DNA from: Enterococcus wangshanyuanii
GTDB taxonomy: Bacteria > Bacillota > Bacilli > Lactobacillales > Enterococcaceae
NCBI RefSeq assembly: GCF_002197645.1
Contig: NZ_CP021874.1
Location: forward strand, 3,596,001 to 3,660,000
DNA length: 64,000 nucleotides
Direction of reading: 5' to 3'
Shown here piece after piece: positions 8,583-16,235 of the stretch (position 1 is its first letter; every line of letters begins with the position of its first letter). The position numbers and the translations under genes were made by a program. Below the pieces are notes generated by a model. The model saw only the letters and a list, made by a program, of their open reading frames with translations, made no database searches and had not been told where the DNA came from.

Positions 8583-9200
8583 ATGAAAAAATTAATTTGT
8601 GCAGAAGATATCGAAACCCTGTATAAAGAGGGAAAACAGTGTCTGACAGTAACAAAACAAACAATTATTACACCTTCTGCAAAAGATTTAGCAGAAGAGT
8701 ACAACATTGTATTTCAAATGCAAACAGACTCTGTAAGAACTACGAATCCAGCTGCTTATGAAACGATTTCTAAAGAAGGATTGGTCTCCTTATTAAGGCA
8801 ATTATTAAATGATGCTGGAATCGATGGTTTTTCAGATGTTCCTTTTGCGTATGAAAAACATAGGAGTGGGTTGAAGGTCGTCAAGGGCTCTACTGTAAAG
8901 CTTAAACCTTTGAATCTAGATAATTCGAGGGTTCGTTATCAAGAATTGATCACACCAGCGGAAAGTCGATTCAGTTGCGGAATCATGGAAATAGATGATA
9001 GTTGTTTTTATGATGATAAAACGCTGGAGTCATTCAACTACATCATTGAAGGTGAACTTCAATTAACGATCGATGGAACAACCTATACGGCAACTAAAGG
9101 GGATACGATTTTCATTCCAGAGAATCAAGCAATTAGCTGGTCTACACCAAACAAGGTCACGATATTATGTGGAAAATTGAAAGGTGTTGGTAAAGAATGA
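8583..9200 (+). CDS. eutQ: EutQ-like cupin protein
   Basis: A 205-residue EutQ homologue. The N-terminus (MKKLICAEDIETLY, then IITPSAKDLAEE) matches EutQ, and the C-terminal half is a cupin barrel (ESFNYIIEGELQLTIDG, then GDTIFIPENQAISW). EutQ of Salmonella has been reported to possess acetate kinase activity, so it could turn the acetyl-phosphate made by PduL into acetate and ATP here; no separate acetate kinase gene is visible in the locus. The ATG at 8583 was selected because the EutQ-type N-terminus begins there; longer in-frame starts lie within eutN. Its stop overlaps the start of the next gene by four bases. Confidence 0.88.
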   Translation: MKKLICAEDIETLYKEGKQCLTVTKQTIITPSAKDLAEEYNIVFQMQTDSVRTTNPAAYETISKEGLVSLLRQLLNDAGIDGFSDVPFAYEKHRSGLKVVKGSTVKLKPLNLDNSRVRYQELITPAESRFSCGIMEIDDSCFYDDKTLESFNYIIEGELQLTIDGTTYTATKGDTIFIPENQAISWSTPNKVTILCGKLKGVGKE

Positions 9201-9736
9201 ATCAAGCGATCGGAATGATCGAGACAAGAGGCTTACTAGCAATGATCGAAGCAGCAGATGTCATGCTTAAATCATCAGAAGTTCAGCTTCTAGGTAAAAA
9301 TAGAGTTGGTGGTGGGTTGAATACTGTGCTGATCACAGGGGATGTAGCGGCAGTTGAGACAGCTGTTCAAGCAGCTGCTGCAAGTGTGGAGCGTTTAGGT
9401 TCAGGTTTGTTAGCTGGTACGCATGTGATTGCCCGTCCAGAAATTGGCCCTGAACAGTTTATCCAAACAAAAATGATCGAAGAACCGATCACTGAAACTG
9501 TCGATGTGATCGAAATCGTTGAGACAGAACCCATCGAAGAAGTCTATGACATAGAAACAGATGAAATCGATAAAAAAGAAGTGCTGTTACAAGAACTTAC
9601 GCAAATGAAAGTCGTTGATTTAAGAAAATTAGCGAAAGAGCAAACTAACTTTAGCATTGCCAAAAAAGAAATCTACCGCACCAGTAAAGAAAAACTGATT
9701 GCAGCGTTGATTGACTTTTTAATAACAAATGAATAG
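9197..9736 (+). CDS. BMC shell hexamer protein with acidic linker and SAP/Rho-N-like tail
   Basis: Residues 1-90 are a typical PduA/EutM-type BMC domain (AIGMIETRGLLAMIEAADVMLKS-like helix, GRVGGGLNTV-like turn, then GDVAAVETAVQAA and HVIARP). Unlike the standard 92-residue hexamer at 11967-12245, this protein continues with an acidic linker of about 40 residues (repeated Glu, Thr, Ile) and a basic terminal segment of about 45 residues. That segment (LTQMKVVDLRKLAKEQ, then SKEKLIAALIDFL) has the helix pattern of SAP/Rho N-terminal nucleic-acid-binding domains. EutK is a known case of a shell protein fused to a nucleic-acid-binding-like domain. The tail may bind nucleic acid or dock cargo. It overlaps eutQ by four bases. 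Confidence 0.85.
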   Translation: MNQAIGMIETRGLLAMIEAADVMLKSSEVQLLGKNRVGGGLNTVLITGDVAAVETAVQAAAASVERLGSGLLAGTHVIARPEIGPEQFIQTKMIEEPITETVDVIEIVETEPIEEVYDIETDEIDKKEVLLQELTQMKVVDLRKLAKEQTNFSIAKKEIYRTSKEKLIAALIDFLITNE

Positions 9737-9746
9737 AGGATCATGA

Positions 9747-11273
9747 ATGGAAACTTTTGATAAAGATTTACGTTCTATCCAAGAAGCGCGTGATTTAGCC
9801 CGCAAAGGTCAAATTGCTGCAGAACAAATTGCGACTTTCTCGGAAGAACAAATCGATAAAATTTTACGAAGCATGACTGAAACGGCAAGTAAACATGCTG
9901 CTTGTTTAGCGGAGCGGGCAGTTAAAGAAACTGGTTTTGGGAAAGTATTAGACAAAACCTATAAAAATCATGCAGCATCGACCTTACTTTATGAAGAAAT
10001 CAAAAATGAAAAGACGATTGGTATTGTTGCCGAAGATCCAGCGAAAGGGACTTTTGATGTCGCTGAGCCAGTGGGTTTGGTATTAGGAATTATTCCATCA
10101 ACCAATCCGACATCTACAGTGATTTTTAAAGCAATGATCGCAATTAAATCAAGAAATGCAATCGTTTTTTCACCTCATCCAGCAGCGCTTGAGTGTACAA
10201 AAAAAGCGGCAGAAATGTTGAATCGTGCGGCTGTTGCGGCTGGTGCACCGGAGGGAATCATCAGCTGTTCATCGATTCCAACGATGTCAGGAACTAATGA
10301 ATTACTGCATGCCCCAGAGGTAAGTTTGATCATTGCCACTGGCGGTCCAGGTATGGTCAAAGCAGCATACAGCTCTGGTAAACCAGCTTTAGGAGTTGGC
10401 GCAGGAAATTCGCCAGCATATATTGAACGAACAGCTGATGTAAAAAGTGCTGTCGCAAAAATCATGGCATCAAAAACCTTTGATAACGGAACGATTTGTG
10501 CCTCAGAGCAATCGATCATCTGTGAGGAGGTCAATAAAGAAGCAGTTATTCGTGAATTAAAAGCACAAGGCGGCTATTTTATGTCTAAAGAGGAAACGGA
10601 TAAGGTTTGTCAGCTGTTATTCAAAAATGGTTATGCGATGAATGCTAAATTTGTCGGACGATCTGCTGATGTGATTGCTAAGGCAGCTGGAATTACGATT
10701 CCAGCTGATACAAAGGTTTTGATTGGCGCTCAGGACGGTGTAGGCGCCGGCTATCCGTTATCTTTTGAGAAATTGACAACAGTTTTGGCATTTTATGTGG
10801 TCAATGACTGGGAAGAAGCCTGTCATTTAAGTATCGAACTATTGCAAAATGGTATTGGACATACCATGAGTATCCATACGAATGACCGTGATATTGTGAT
10901 GAAGTTTGCAGCAAAACCTGCTTCAAGAATCTTAGTCAATACTGGCGGCAGTCAAGGTGGTACAGGAATCAGCACAGGCTTGCCGATATCCTTTACTTTA
11001 GGCTGTGGAACATTCGGCGGCAGTTCAGTTTCAGAAAATGTTGGGCCGAAGCATCTATTAAATATCAAAAAAGTGGCGTATGGCTTAAAAGATGTCACTA
11101 CTTTGATCGAAAACGACCCAACCTTCGTCTTTAAAGGAACAACTGAAAGTGCTGAAACTCCACAAGCTTTAACATCAGAAAGATCGTCAGCTAAGGGAAG
11201 TCAGATAGCCGATGATGATTTAGAAACGTTAGCAAAAGTTGTCCGCCAAGTTTTAGCTGGGATGAATCAATAA
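9747..11273 (+). CDS. CoA-acylating acetaldehyde dehydrogenase of the choline BMC
   Basis: This 508-residue enzyme of the EutE/PduP/CutF group oxidises acetaldehyde with CoA and NAD+ to acetyl-CoA. The nucleophile Cys251 lies in NGTICASEQ, and the Rossmann region (EPVGLVLGIIPSTNPTST, AIKSRNAIVFSPHP) is intact. After the core there is a Ser/Ala/Lys-rich linker and a C-terminal amphipathic helix (DDDLETLAKVVRQVLAGM), which has the look of an encapsulation peptide that directs enzymes into BMC lumens. The gene starts with ATG at 9747, ten bases after the upstream stop. It pairs with the upstream Cys-less paralogue, and comparison of the two shows which is active. Acetaldehyde as substrate is inferred from CutC. 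Confidence 0.95.
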   Translation: METFDKDLRSIQEARDLARKGQIAAEQIATFSEEQIDKILRSMTETASKHAACLAERAVKETGFGKVLDKTYKNHAASTLLYEEIKNEKTIGIVAEDPAKGTFDVAEPVGLVLGIIPSTNPTSTVIFKAMIAIKSRNAIVFSPHPAALECTKKAAEMLNRAAVAAGAPEGIISCSSIPTMSGTNELLHAPEVSLIIATGGPGMVKAAYSSGKPALGVGAGNSPAYIERTADVKSAVAKIMASKTFDNGTICASEQSIICEEVNKEAVIRELKAQGGYFMSKEETDKVCQLLFKNGYAMNAKFVGRSADVIAKAAGITIPADTKVLIGAQDGVGAGYPLSFEKLTTVLAFYVVNDWEEACHLSIELLQNGIGHTMSIHTNDRDIVMKFAAKPASRILVNTGGSQGGTGISTGLPISFTLGCGTFGGSSVSENVGPKHLLNIKKVAYGLKDVTTLIENDPTFVFKGTTESAETPQALTSERSSAKGSQIADDDLETLAKVVRQVLAGMNQ

Positions 11274-11290
11274 AGAAATGAGCTGAATCA

Positions 11291-11941
11291 ATGAATAATT
11301 ATGAAGAGCTATTAGGCCTAATACTAGAAAAACTAGCAGAAGGCGACTTAAAGGAAACAACACCTAACAGCAATACGATTCCTGTAGGGATTTCCAACCG
11401 ACACATTCATCTAGCACAAAAAGATGTAGATAAATTATTTGGTCAAGGATATCAATTAACGAAACTAAAAGATTTATCACAGCCAGGGCAATATGCGTGC
11501 AAAGAAACATTGATGATCTGCGGTCCCAAAGGAATGATCGATAATGTCCGAATCTTAGGACCTGTCAGAAAACAAACACAAGTCGAAATTTTACAAAGTG
11601 ACTCGTTCAAAGTGGGTGTCAAAGCTCCTTTGCGCTTGTCTGGTGATTTGGCTGGAACGGCCGGCATCACGTTGATTGGACCGCATGGTTCAGTTGAGTT
11701 GACCGAAGGTGTTGTTGTAGCAAAGCGTCACATCCATATGCTGCCAGCTGATGCTGAGCGCTTAGGTGTATGTGACGGCGAAGCTGTAACGATTGCCTTT
11801 ACTGGTGAGCGTGGCGGAACACTGAATAACGTTATTATTCGAGCAGCGGAAAATTCTGGCTTAGAATGTCATATCGATACAGAAGAAGCCAACGCTCTTG
11901 GGGTAAAACCCGATACAACAATTGTTATCCAAAAAAATTAA
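11291..11941 (+). CDS. pduL: Phosphate acyltransferase, PduL type
   Basis: PduL converts acetyl-CoA and phosphate into acetyl-phosphate and recycles CoA in the BMC lumen. The 216-residue protein has two PduL half-domains with metal-binding His motifs SNRHIHLAQKDVD and AKRHIHMLPADAE, and the conserved stretch LSGDLAGTAGITLIGPHG between them. Residues 1-22 (YEELLGLILEKLAEGDL) make an amphipathic helix separated from the core by a Thr/Asn/Ser linker, as expected for an N-terminal encapsulation peptide. It follows the aldehyde dehydrogenase by 17 bp, matching the order of the reactions. PduL is unrelated in sequence to Pta, so the call is specific. Confidence 0.95.
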   Translation: MNNYEELLGLILEKLAEGDLKETTPNSNTIPVGISNRHIHLAQKDVDKLFGQGYQLTKLKDLSQPGQYACKETLMICGPKGMIDNVRILGPVRKQTQVEILQSDSFKVGVKAPLRLSGDLAGTAGITLIGPHGSVELTEGVVVAKRHIHMLPADAERLGVCDGEAVTIAFTGERGGTLNNVIIRAAENSGLECHIDTEEANALGVKPDTTIVIQKN

Positions 11942-11966
11942 TATAAATCTTTAGGAGGAAATAATA

Positions 11967-12245
11967 ATGAAATCAGATGCTTTAGGAATGATCGAAACAA
12001 AAGGATTAATTGGTTCTATTGAGGCGGCTGACGCAATGGTCAAAGCTGCAAATGTTTCACTAGTAGGAAAAGAATTAGTTGGCGGCGGAATCGTGACAGT
12101 GATGGTACGTGGGGATGTTGGTGCGGTTAAAGCAGCGACGGATGCAGGCGCTGCCGCTGCTCAGCGTGTCGGTGAGCTATTATCTGTTCACGTGATTCCA
12201 CGTCCGCATTCAGAAGTAGAAAACATTTTACCGACAGAAGCATAA
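11967..12245 (+). CDS. BMC shell hexamer protein, PduA/EutM type
   Basis: A 92-residue single BMC-domain protein, the standard major shell hexamer. The sequence follows the EutM/PduA consensus through [20 protein letters not shown], the lysine of [27 protein letters not shown] and [11 protein letters not shown]. It has the best SD of the locus (taggaggaa) and is the last gene before the terminator. It is therefore well placed for high expression, as the most abundant shell part should be. It closely resembles the BMC half of the tailed paralogue at 9197-9736, which suggests they derive from one another. Confidence 0.95.
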   Translation: MKSDALGMIETKGLIGSIEAADAMVKAANVSLVGKELVGGGIVTVMVRGDVGAVKAATDAGAAAAQRVGELLSVHVIPRPHSEVENILPTEA

Positions 12246-12256
12246 TCGATAAAGTT

Positions 12257-12300
12257 AAAAAGGTGAAGCATAGAAGTCAATCGTGCATCACCTTTTTATT
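12257..12300 (+). terminator. Rho-independent terminator of the choline BMC operon
   Basis: The arms aaaaaggtga and tcacctttttatt form a stem of about ten pairs, extended by a GCA/TGC step with one mismatch. A U-rich tail follows. It lies directly after the last shell gene and marks the end of the BMC operon. Confidence 0.85.
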
Positions 12301-12327
12301 TAGCAACAAAGTAAAAAGGAGGAAAAA

Positions 12328-13659
12328 ATGAATAAAACAGTAATCATTGGTTCAAACCATGCAGGGATCGCAGCGGCAAATACATTGCTGGATCAGTACC
12401 CAAACCAAGAAGTAGTGATGATCGAAAAAAATTCTAATCTTAGCTATTTAGGCTGCGGCACAGCGCTTTGGGTCGGACGACAAATCGATTCGTATGAAGG
12501 CTTATTTTATACAAATAAAGAAGACTTTGAAGCGAAAGGAGCTAAAATCTATACTGAAACAACGGTAGAACAGATCGATTTTCAACAAAAAAACATCCAG
12601 TGCAATTCTAATACGGGAGAACGTTTTTTTGAAAGTTATGATACGCTGATTTTAGCGACAGGCTCTAAACCGATCGCACCAAATATTCCAGGTGCCGATT
12701 TAGAAAATATTCATTTTTTAAAACGATTCCAAGATGGCCAGACAGTAGATAAACGAATGTCAGAACCAAATATCAAAACAGTTGCGGTGATCGGTGCCGG
12801 TTATATTGGTGTAGAGATTGCTGAAGCGGCAAAACGTAGAGGGAAACACGTTCTACTATTTGACGGAGCAGATCGTTCACTTCCTAGCTACTATGACAGA
12901 GAATTTACCGATCAAATGGATAAAAATTTGTCAGAGAATGGGATTGAGCTGCATTTTGGTGAGTTAGCAAAAGAATACAGAGGAACGAAGGCTGTTGAAG
13001 CGTTCGTAACGAATAAAGGAACCTACAACGTTGATCTAGTGATCAATGCAATTGGTTTTTTGCCTAATAATGAACTTGGAAAAGAACATTTAGAGTTATT
13101 TCATAATGGCGCTTATGTAGTAGACGAATACCAGCAAACCAGTGATCCATCTGTGTATGCCGTTGGGGACTGTGCCACGATCTATTCAAATGCGCTTAAG
13201 AAGATCAGCTATATTGCATTGGCAACAAATGCTGTCAGAACTGGCTTGGTTGCAGGACATAATATTGGAGGAGCCAAGCTTGCTTCATCAGGTGTTCAAG
13301 GGTCAAATGGAATCTCGATATTCGGACTGAACATGGTGTCAACAGGACTTTCAGTAGAGGCTGCAAGTAAAAATAAACTAGATGTATTATATACAGATTA
13401 TGAAGATTTGCAAAAACCTGGATTTATGGCTGATAATGCCCAAGTAAAAATTCGGATCGTTTACGAAAAAAGCTCACGTAGGATCATCGGAGCACAAATG
13501 TGTTCACGTGCAGAGATTTCAATGGGGATTCATTTATTTTCATTAGCGATCGAGCAAAATGTAACGATCGATGAATTAAAATTATTGGATATCTTCTTCC
13601 TGCCGCATTTTAATCAGCCTTATAACTACATTACGATGGCGGCTTTAACAGCAGAATAA
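12328..13659 (+). CDS. nox: NADH oxidase / NADH peroxidase family flavoprotein
   Basis: A 443-residue FAD-dependent pyridine nucleotide-disulfide reductase. The redox-active single cysteine is Cys43 in NLSYLGCGTALW, the hallmark of enterococcal NADH oxidase and peroxidase. FAD sites are IIGSNHAGIAAAN and VYAVGDCATI; the NADH site is VAVIGAGYIGVEIAEAAKR. The water-forming oxidase is favoured over the peroxidase from the LGCGTALW context, but the two are hard to separate by eye. It begins 82 bp after the last shell gene and just beyond its terminator. It may be co-expressed by read-through and would protect the oxygen-sensitive CutC and re-oxidise NADH. SD aaaggagga is excellent. Confidence 0.88.
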   Translation: MNKTVIIGSNHAGIAAANTLLDQYPNQEVVMIEKNSNLSYLGCGTALWVGRQIDSYEGLFYTNKEDFEAKGAKIYTETTVEQIDFQQKNIQCNSNTGERFFESYDTLILATGSKPIAPNIPGADLENIHFLKRFQDGQTVDKRMSEPNIKTVAVIGAGYIGVEIAEAAKRRGKHVLLFDGADRSLPSYYDREFTDQMDKNLSENGIELHFGELAKEYRGTKAVEAFVTNKGTYNVDLVINAIGFLPNNELGKEHLELFHNGAYVVDEYQQTSDPSVYAVGDCATIYSNALKKISYIALATNAVRTGLVAGHNIGGAKLASSGVQGSNGISIFGLNMVSTGLSVEAASKNKLDVLYTDYEDLQKPGFMADNAQVKIRIVYEKSSRRIIGAQMCSRAEISMGIHLFSLAIEQNVTIDELKLLDIFFLPHFNQPYNYITMAALTAE

Positions 13660-13661
13660 TC

Positions 13662-13700
13662 AAAAAGACACTGGCGTATTCTACGCTTAGTGTCTTTTTA
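13662..13700 (+). terminator. Bidirectional terminator between nox and the DUF924 gene
   Basis: Arms aaaaagacact and agtgtcttttta enclose an inner gcgta/tacgc helix with a short loop. Runs of A and T on both sides let it serve both converging genes. Confidence 0.85.
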
Positions 13701-13704
13701 TTTG

Positions 13705-14244
13705 TTAAAATGAAGAGCCTGGTTCTTTTAAAAAGGCGATCTCTTCTGCTGTAGAAGTTCTGCCTAAAATGGTGTTTCGATGCGGATAGCGACCAAATCG
13801 GACTAAAATGTCACGGTGTTTCTGTTCAAAATCAAGATTTTGTTCCATTCCTTTTTCTGCAAAGCGTTTGACTGCTTCTTCATGAATCACCAAAGACTCA
13901 GAATGCATCAAAGGCATATAGAGAAAACTGCGTTCCTGAGTAGTCAACTCATCTAGTTTGCCTGAAGTCATTGCTTCTTGAGCTAAAACAAGAGCCATTC
14001 CATCATAAGCAAAAGATTGAGGCTGCTCTCTAAACAAATTGCGGGAAAACTGATCTAAAACAATGATTTCAGCTAAACGCCCGTGAATGGTTTTCCGCCA
14101 GTCTGATTTTTCTCCTCGAGCTACCTGTTCATGAATAGCAGAAAACCGTTCTTTGATCAATGCATCAAAAGCTAAATCTTTTTTGAACCACTGACTGGGT
14201 TCCGTTTCTTCGAACCAAAAACGTAAAATATCTTGATCGTTCAT
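13705..14244 (-). CDS. DUF924 family protein
   Basis: This 179-residue protein belongs to the DUF924 family (alpha-helical, TPR-like fold). Recognisable stretches are ILRFWFEETEPSQWF at the N-terminus, then LAEIIVLDQFSRNLFR and QERSFLYMPLMHSES, and near the end DILVRFGRYPHRN. No biochemical function is established for the family. It stands alone on the minus strand, converging with nox. SD gagggata precedes the ATG. The gene appears intact and of normal family length. Confidence 0.88.
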   Translation of the reverse strand: MNDQDILRFWFEETEPSQWFKKDLAFDALIKERFSAIHEQVARGEKSDWRKTIHGRLAEIIVLDQFSRNLFREQPQSFAYDGMALVLAQEAMTSGKLDELTTQERSFLYMPLMHSESLVIHEEAVKRFAEKGMEQNLDFEQKHRDILVRFGRYPHRNTILGRTSTAEEIAFLKEPGSSF

Positions 14245-14289
14245 ATATTATCCCTCCAAGCTCGATTTATCCCCTTTAGTGTAACATAT

Positions 14290-14320
14290 AAAATAGAGGA
14301 CAACATTTTGTTGACCTCTA
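14290..14320 (-). terminator. Terminator of the YusW-like gene
   Basis: The palindrome tagagg-a-caac / gttg-a-cctcta with loop attt lies directly downstream of the minus-strand YusW-like gene. On that strand it is followed by a T-rich tract (tattttatat). Confidence 0.65.
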
Positions 14321-14334
14321 CTATCATCGGCTGA

Positions 14335-15153
14335 TTATTTTAATTTAAATTTTACTTTTGTATTATCATTGAATTGTCCTTGGAATTGGAATTGTTTGTA
14401 GTTTGAACCATTTCCAAGTTTGTTTAGGATATGAGTAGTTACTTCTTTTTGACTAGCTGTTTTCAAATCCAAGCCAGCAATGATTCCTTCGATCTTCGTT
14501 TGTGCTGCACTGCCTTGTAATTGGATTTTCTTTGATTTATCTTGGTATTGTGCTTTCACTGTGCCGTTAGCTTTCACTTCGTATTGAAGCTCAACTTGTT
14601 GACCAGTTTTATAATCGACTTCTACTTCAAGTTTTTTCAAATCAGACTGTTCAGGTACTTCTGGTGTTTCAGGAGTTTCTGGTTGCTCTGGTGATTCCGG
14701 TGCTTCAGGAACTTCTGGCGTTTCAGGTACTTCTGGTGTTTCAACAACATAGTATGATTGTAAACCAAACTCAGCTTTTACATAGCCCTTTTTAATTAAG
14801 ATCACTTTCAAATGCAAATCATTTTGATAAGTCATTTTGTTCAAAAGATTGATTGATTTTGAGTAGTATAAACCAAAATCACGAGCGATCACACTTGCTT
14901 CAGAAGCACTATAACCTGCAGCTTCCCATGTATCAGCCTTTTTCAGTTCGTTGTATACCTCAGTTACATTTTTGCTTGTTAAAGACAGACCAGTGTAGTC
15001 TAGTAGATCTGCTTTGTTAAATAGAGTGATTGTTTTTGCAAAGTTTGACTCAACAACAGTTGCTGCATCGACAGAATGTACTTCTGTTCCTAAACTTGCT
15101 GCACAAAAACTCATTGCTAAACTTGCTGCTACGATACCTTTAAAAAATTTCAT
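14335..15153 (-). CDS. Secreted protein with Pro-Glu repeat and YusW-like domain
   Basis: A 272-residue exported protein. Residues 1-30 are a signal peptide (KGIVAASLAMSFCAASLG, then VDAA). A helical N-terminal domain follows to about residue 145. Then there are about ten degenerate copies of a PETPEVPE-type tripeptide/tetrapeptide repeat that forms a rigid spacer. The last 100 residues resemble the YusW-like domain (LEVEVDYKTGQQVELQYE, AQYQDKSKK, YKQFQFQGQFNDNTKVKFK). No LPXTG motif or transmembrane anchor is present, so it is either free or held at the wall by charge. The repeat tract may vary in length between strains. Function unknown. Confidence 0.75.
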   Translation of the reverse strand: MKFFKGIVAASLAMSFCAASLGTEVHSVDAATVVESNFAKTITLFNKADLLDYTGLSLTSKNVTEVYNELKKADTWEAAGYSASEASVIARDFGLYYSKSINLLNKMTYQNDLHLKVILIKKGYVKAEFGLQSYYVVETPEVPETPEVPEAPESPEQPETPETPEVPEQSDLKKLEVEVDYKTGQQVELQYEVKANGTVKAQYQDKSKKIQLQGSAAQTKIEGIIAGLDLKTASQKEVTTHILNKLGNGSNYKQFQFQGQFNDNTKVKFKLK

Positions 15154-15461
15154 AAAAAATTCCTCCTTTTTTAGCTACTATTTTATGAATAATAGCTTGA
15201 CTACATTATTGGACAGATAGATCGTAAAGTAAAGGGTTATTAATCAATTCTCATAATTTTAAGTAAAATTTAATTTTCTTGGTGTTTTGAATCTATGACT
15301 AATTTTTATTTAAAATACTAGATAAGTCATAGATGTATTGATACAAATGTTCTTTTTGAAAAATGGGTTTTGCATTTATTTGCAGTTTTTTTAATATTTT
15401 TTAAAAAAATATTGAAAAAATATGCATTTGATGTTACTTTTGAGTAAAGGAAGTGATGATA
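15154..15461. other. Divergent promoter region, no gene
   Basis: About 300 AT-rich bases separate the minus-strand YusW-like gene from the plus-strand DeoR-type regulator. It must hold both promoters. A long A/T run (ttttttaatattttttaaaa-type) lies at about 15390-15420. I see no coding potential or defined operator. Confidence 0.6.
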
Positions 15462-16223
15462 ATGTTGATGGAAGAACGGCTAGTGAGGATCAAAGAACAT
15501 ATTGATGAACATAAAAGTGCGACGATTGAGCACTTAGCGGACAAACTACATGTATCAAAAGACACGATCAGAAGAGATTTGATCAAATTAGAACAACAAA
15601 ATGTTATTCGCAGAACACACGGTGGCGCAATAGCTGCCAATCGTGAGGCGTTGATTTTGAATTATGAAGAGCGCTCAAGTAAATTCACCACAATCAAGGA
15701 AAAGATCGCGCAAAAAGCAGCAATGCTCATTAAAGATAATACAAGTGTATTGTTCGATTCCTCAACGACAGTTGAGGCAGTTATCAGAAAATTAAGCGAT
15801 CAGACACTGTACGCAATTACTAATTCATTGACCCATGCGACGCTTTTAGCAAAATATGATAAAACTCAAATCAGCATACTGCCGGGCAAACTTCACAAAC
15901 AACAACTTTTTTTATATGGTGCTGAAACTATAAAGAAGATCGAAGAATATCAGGTCGACTATACGATCTTAGGCGTTTTTGCCATTTCTAAAGAAGGTCT
16001 TTTTATCCACACAGAAGAAGAAGGGCTGGTCAAACGCCAAATGATCGCTCAAGGTCAAAAAGTCATTGCTCTTGCGGATCATACAAAAATAAATACAACT
16101 GGTTTTTTCAAGATTTGTTCCTTAGCCGATATCGATTTATTGGTGACAGATGAGCCTTTGGAGTCAGATTTTATGCAGCAATTAGAACAAAATGATGTCG
16201 ATGTAATCATAACAGCAGAATAA
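15462..16223 (+). CDS. DeoR/GlpR family transcriptional regulator
   Basis: A 253-residue DeoR-type regulator. The N-terminal winged helix carries the DeoR signature (ATIEHLADKLHVSKDTIRRD, then RRTHGGAIA), and the C-terminal part is the sugar-phosphate isomerase-like sensor domain (DSSTTVEAVI, ITNSLTHATLLA, and VIALADHTK). Such regulators sense phosphorylated sugars or related metabolites. The ATG at 15462 fits the SD aaaggaa; an ATG two codons later is also possible. The gene lies 12 bp upstream of an M24-peptidase-like gene, so the two form an operon and the regulator probably controls it. The effector cannot be told from sequence. Confidence 0.88.
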   Translation: MLMEERLVRIKEHIDEHKSATIEHLADKLHVSKDTIRRDLIKLEQQNVIRRTHGGAIAANREALILNYEERSSKFTTIKEKIAQKAAMLIKDNTSVLFDSSTTVEAVIRKLSDQTLYAITNSLTHATLLAKYDKTQISILPGKLHKQQLFLYGAETIKKIEEYQVDYTILGVFAISKEGLFIHTEEEGLVKRQMIAQGQKVIALADHTKINTTGFFKICSLADIDLLVTDEPLESDFMQQLEQNDVDVIITAE

Positions 16224-16235
16224 AAGGAGAAAAAA

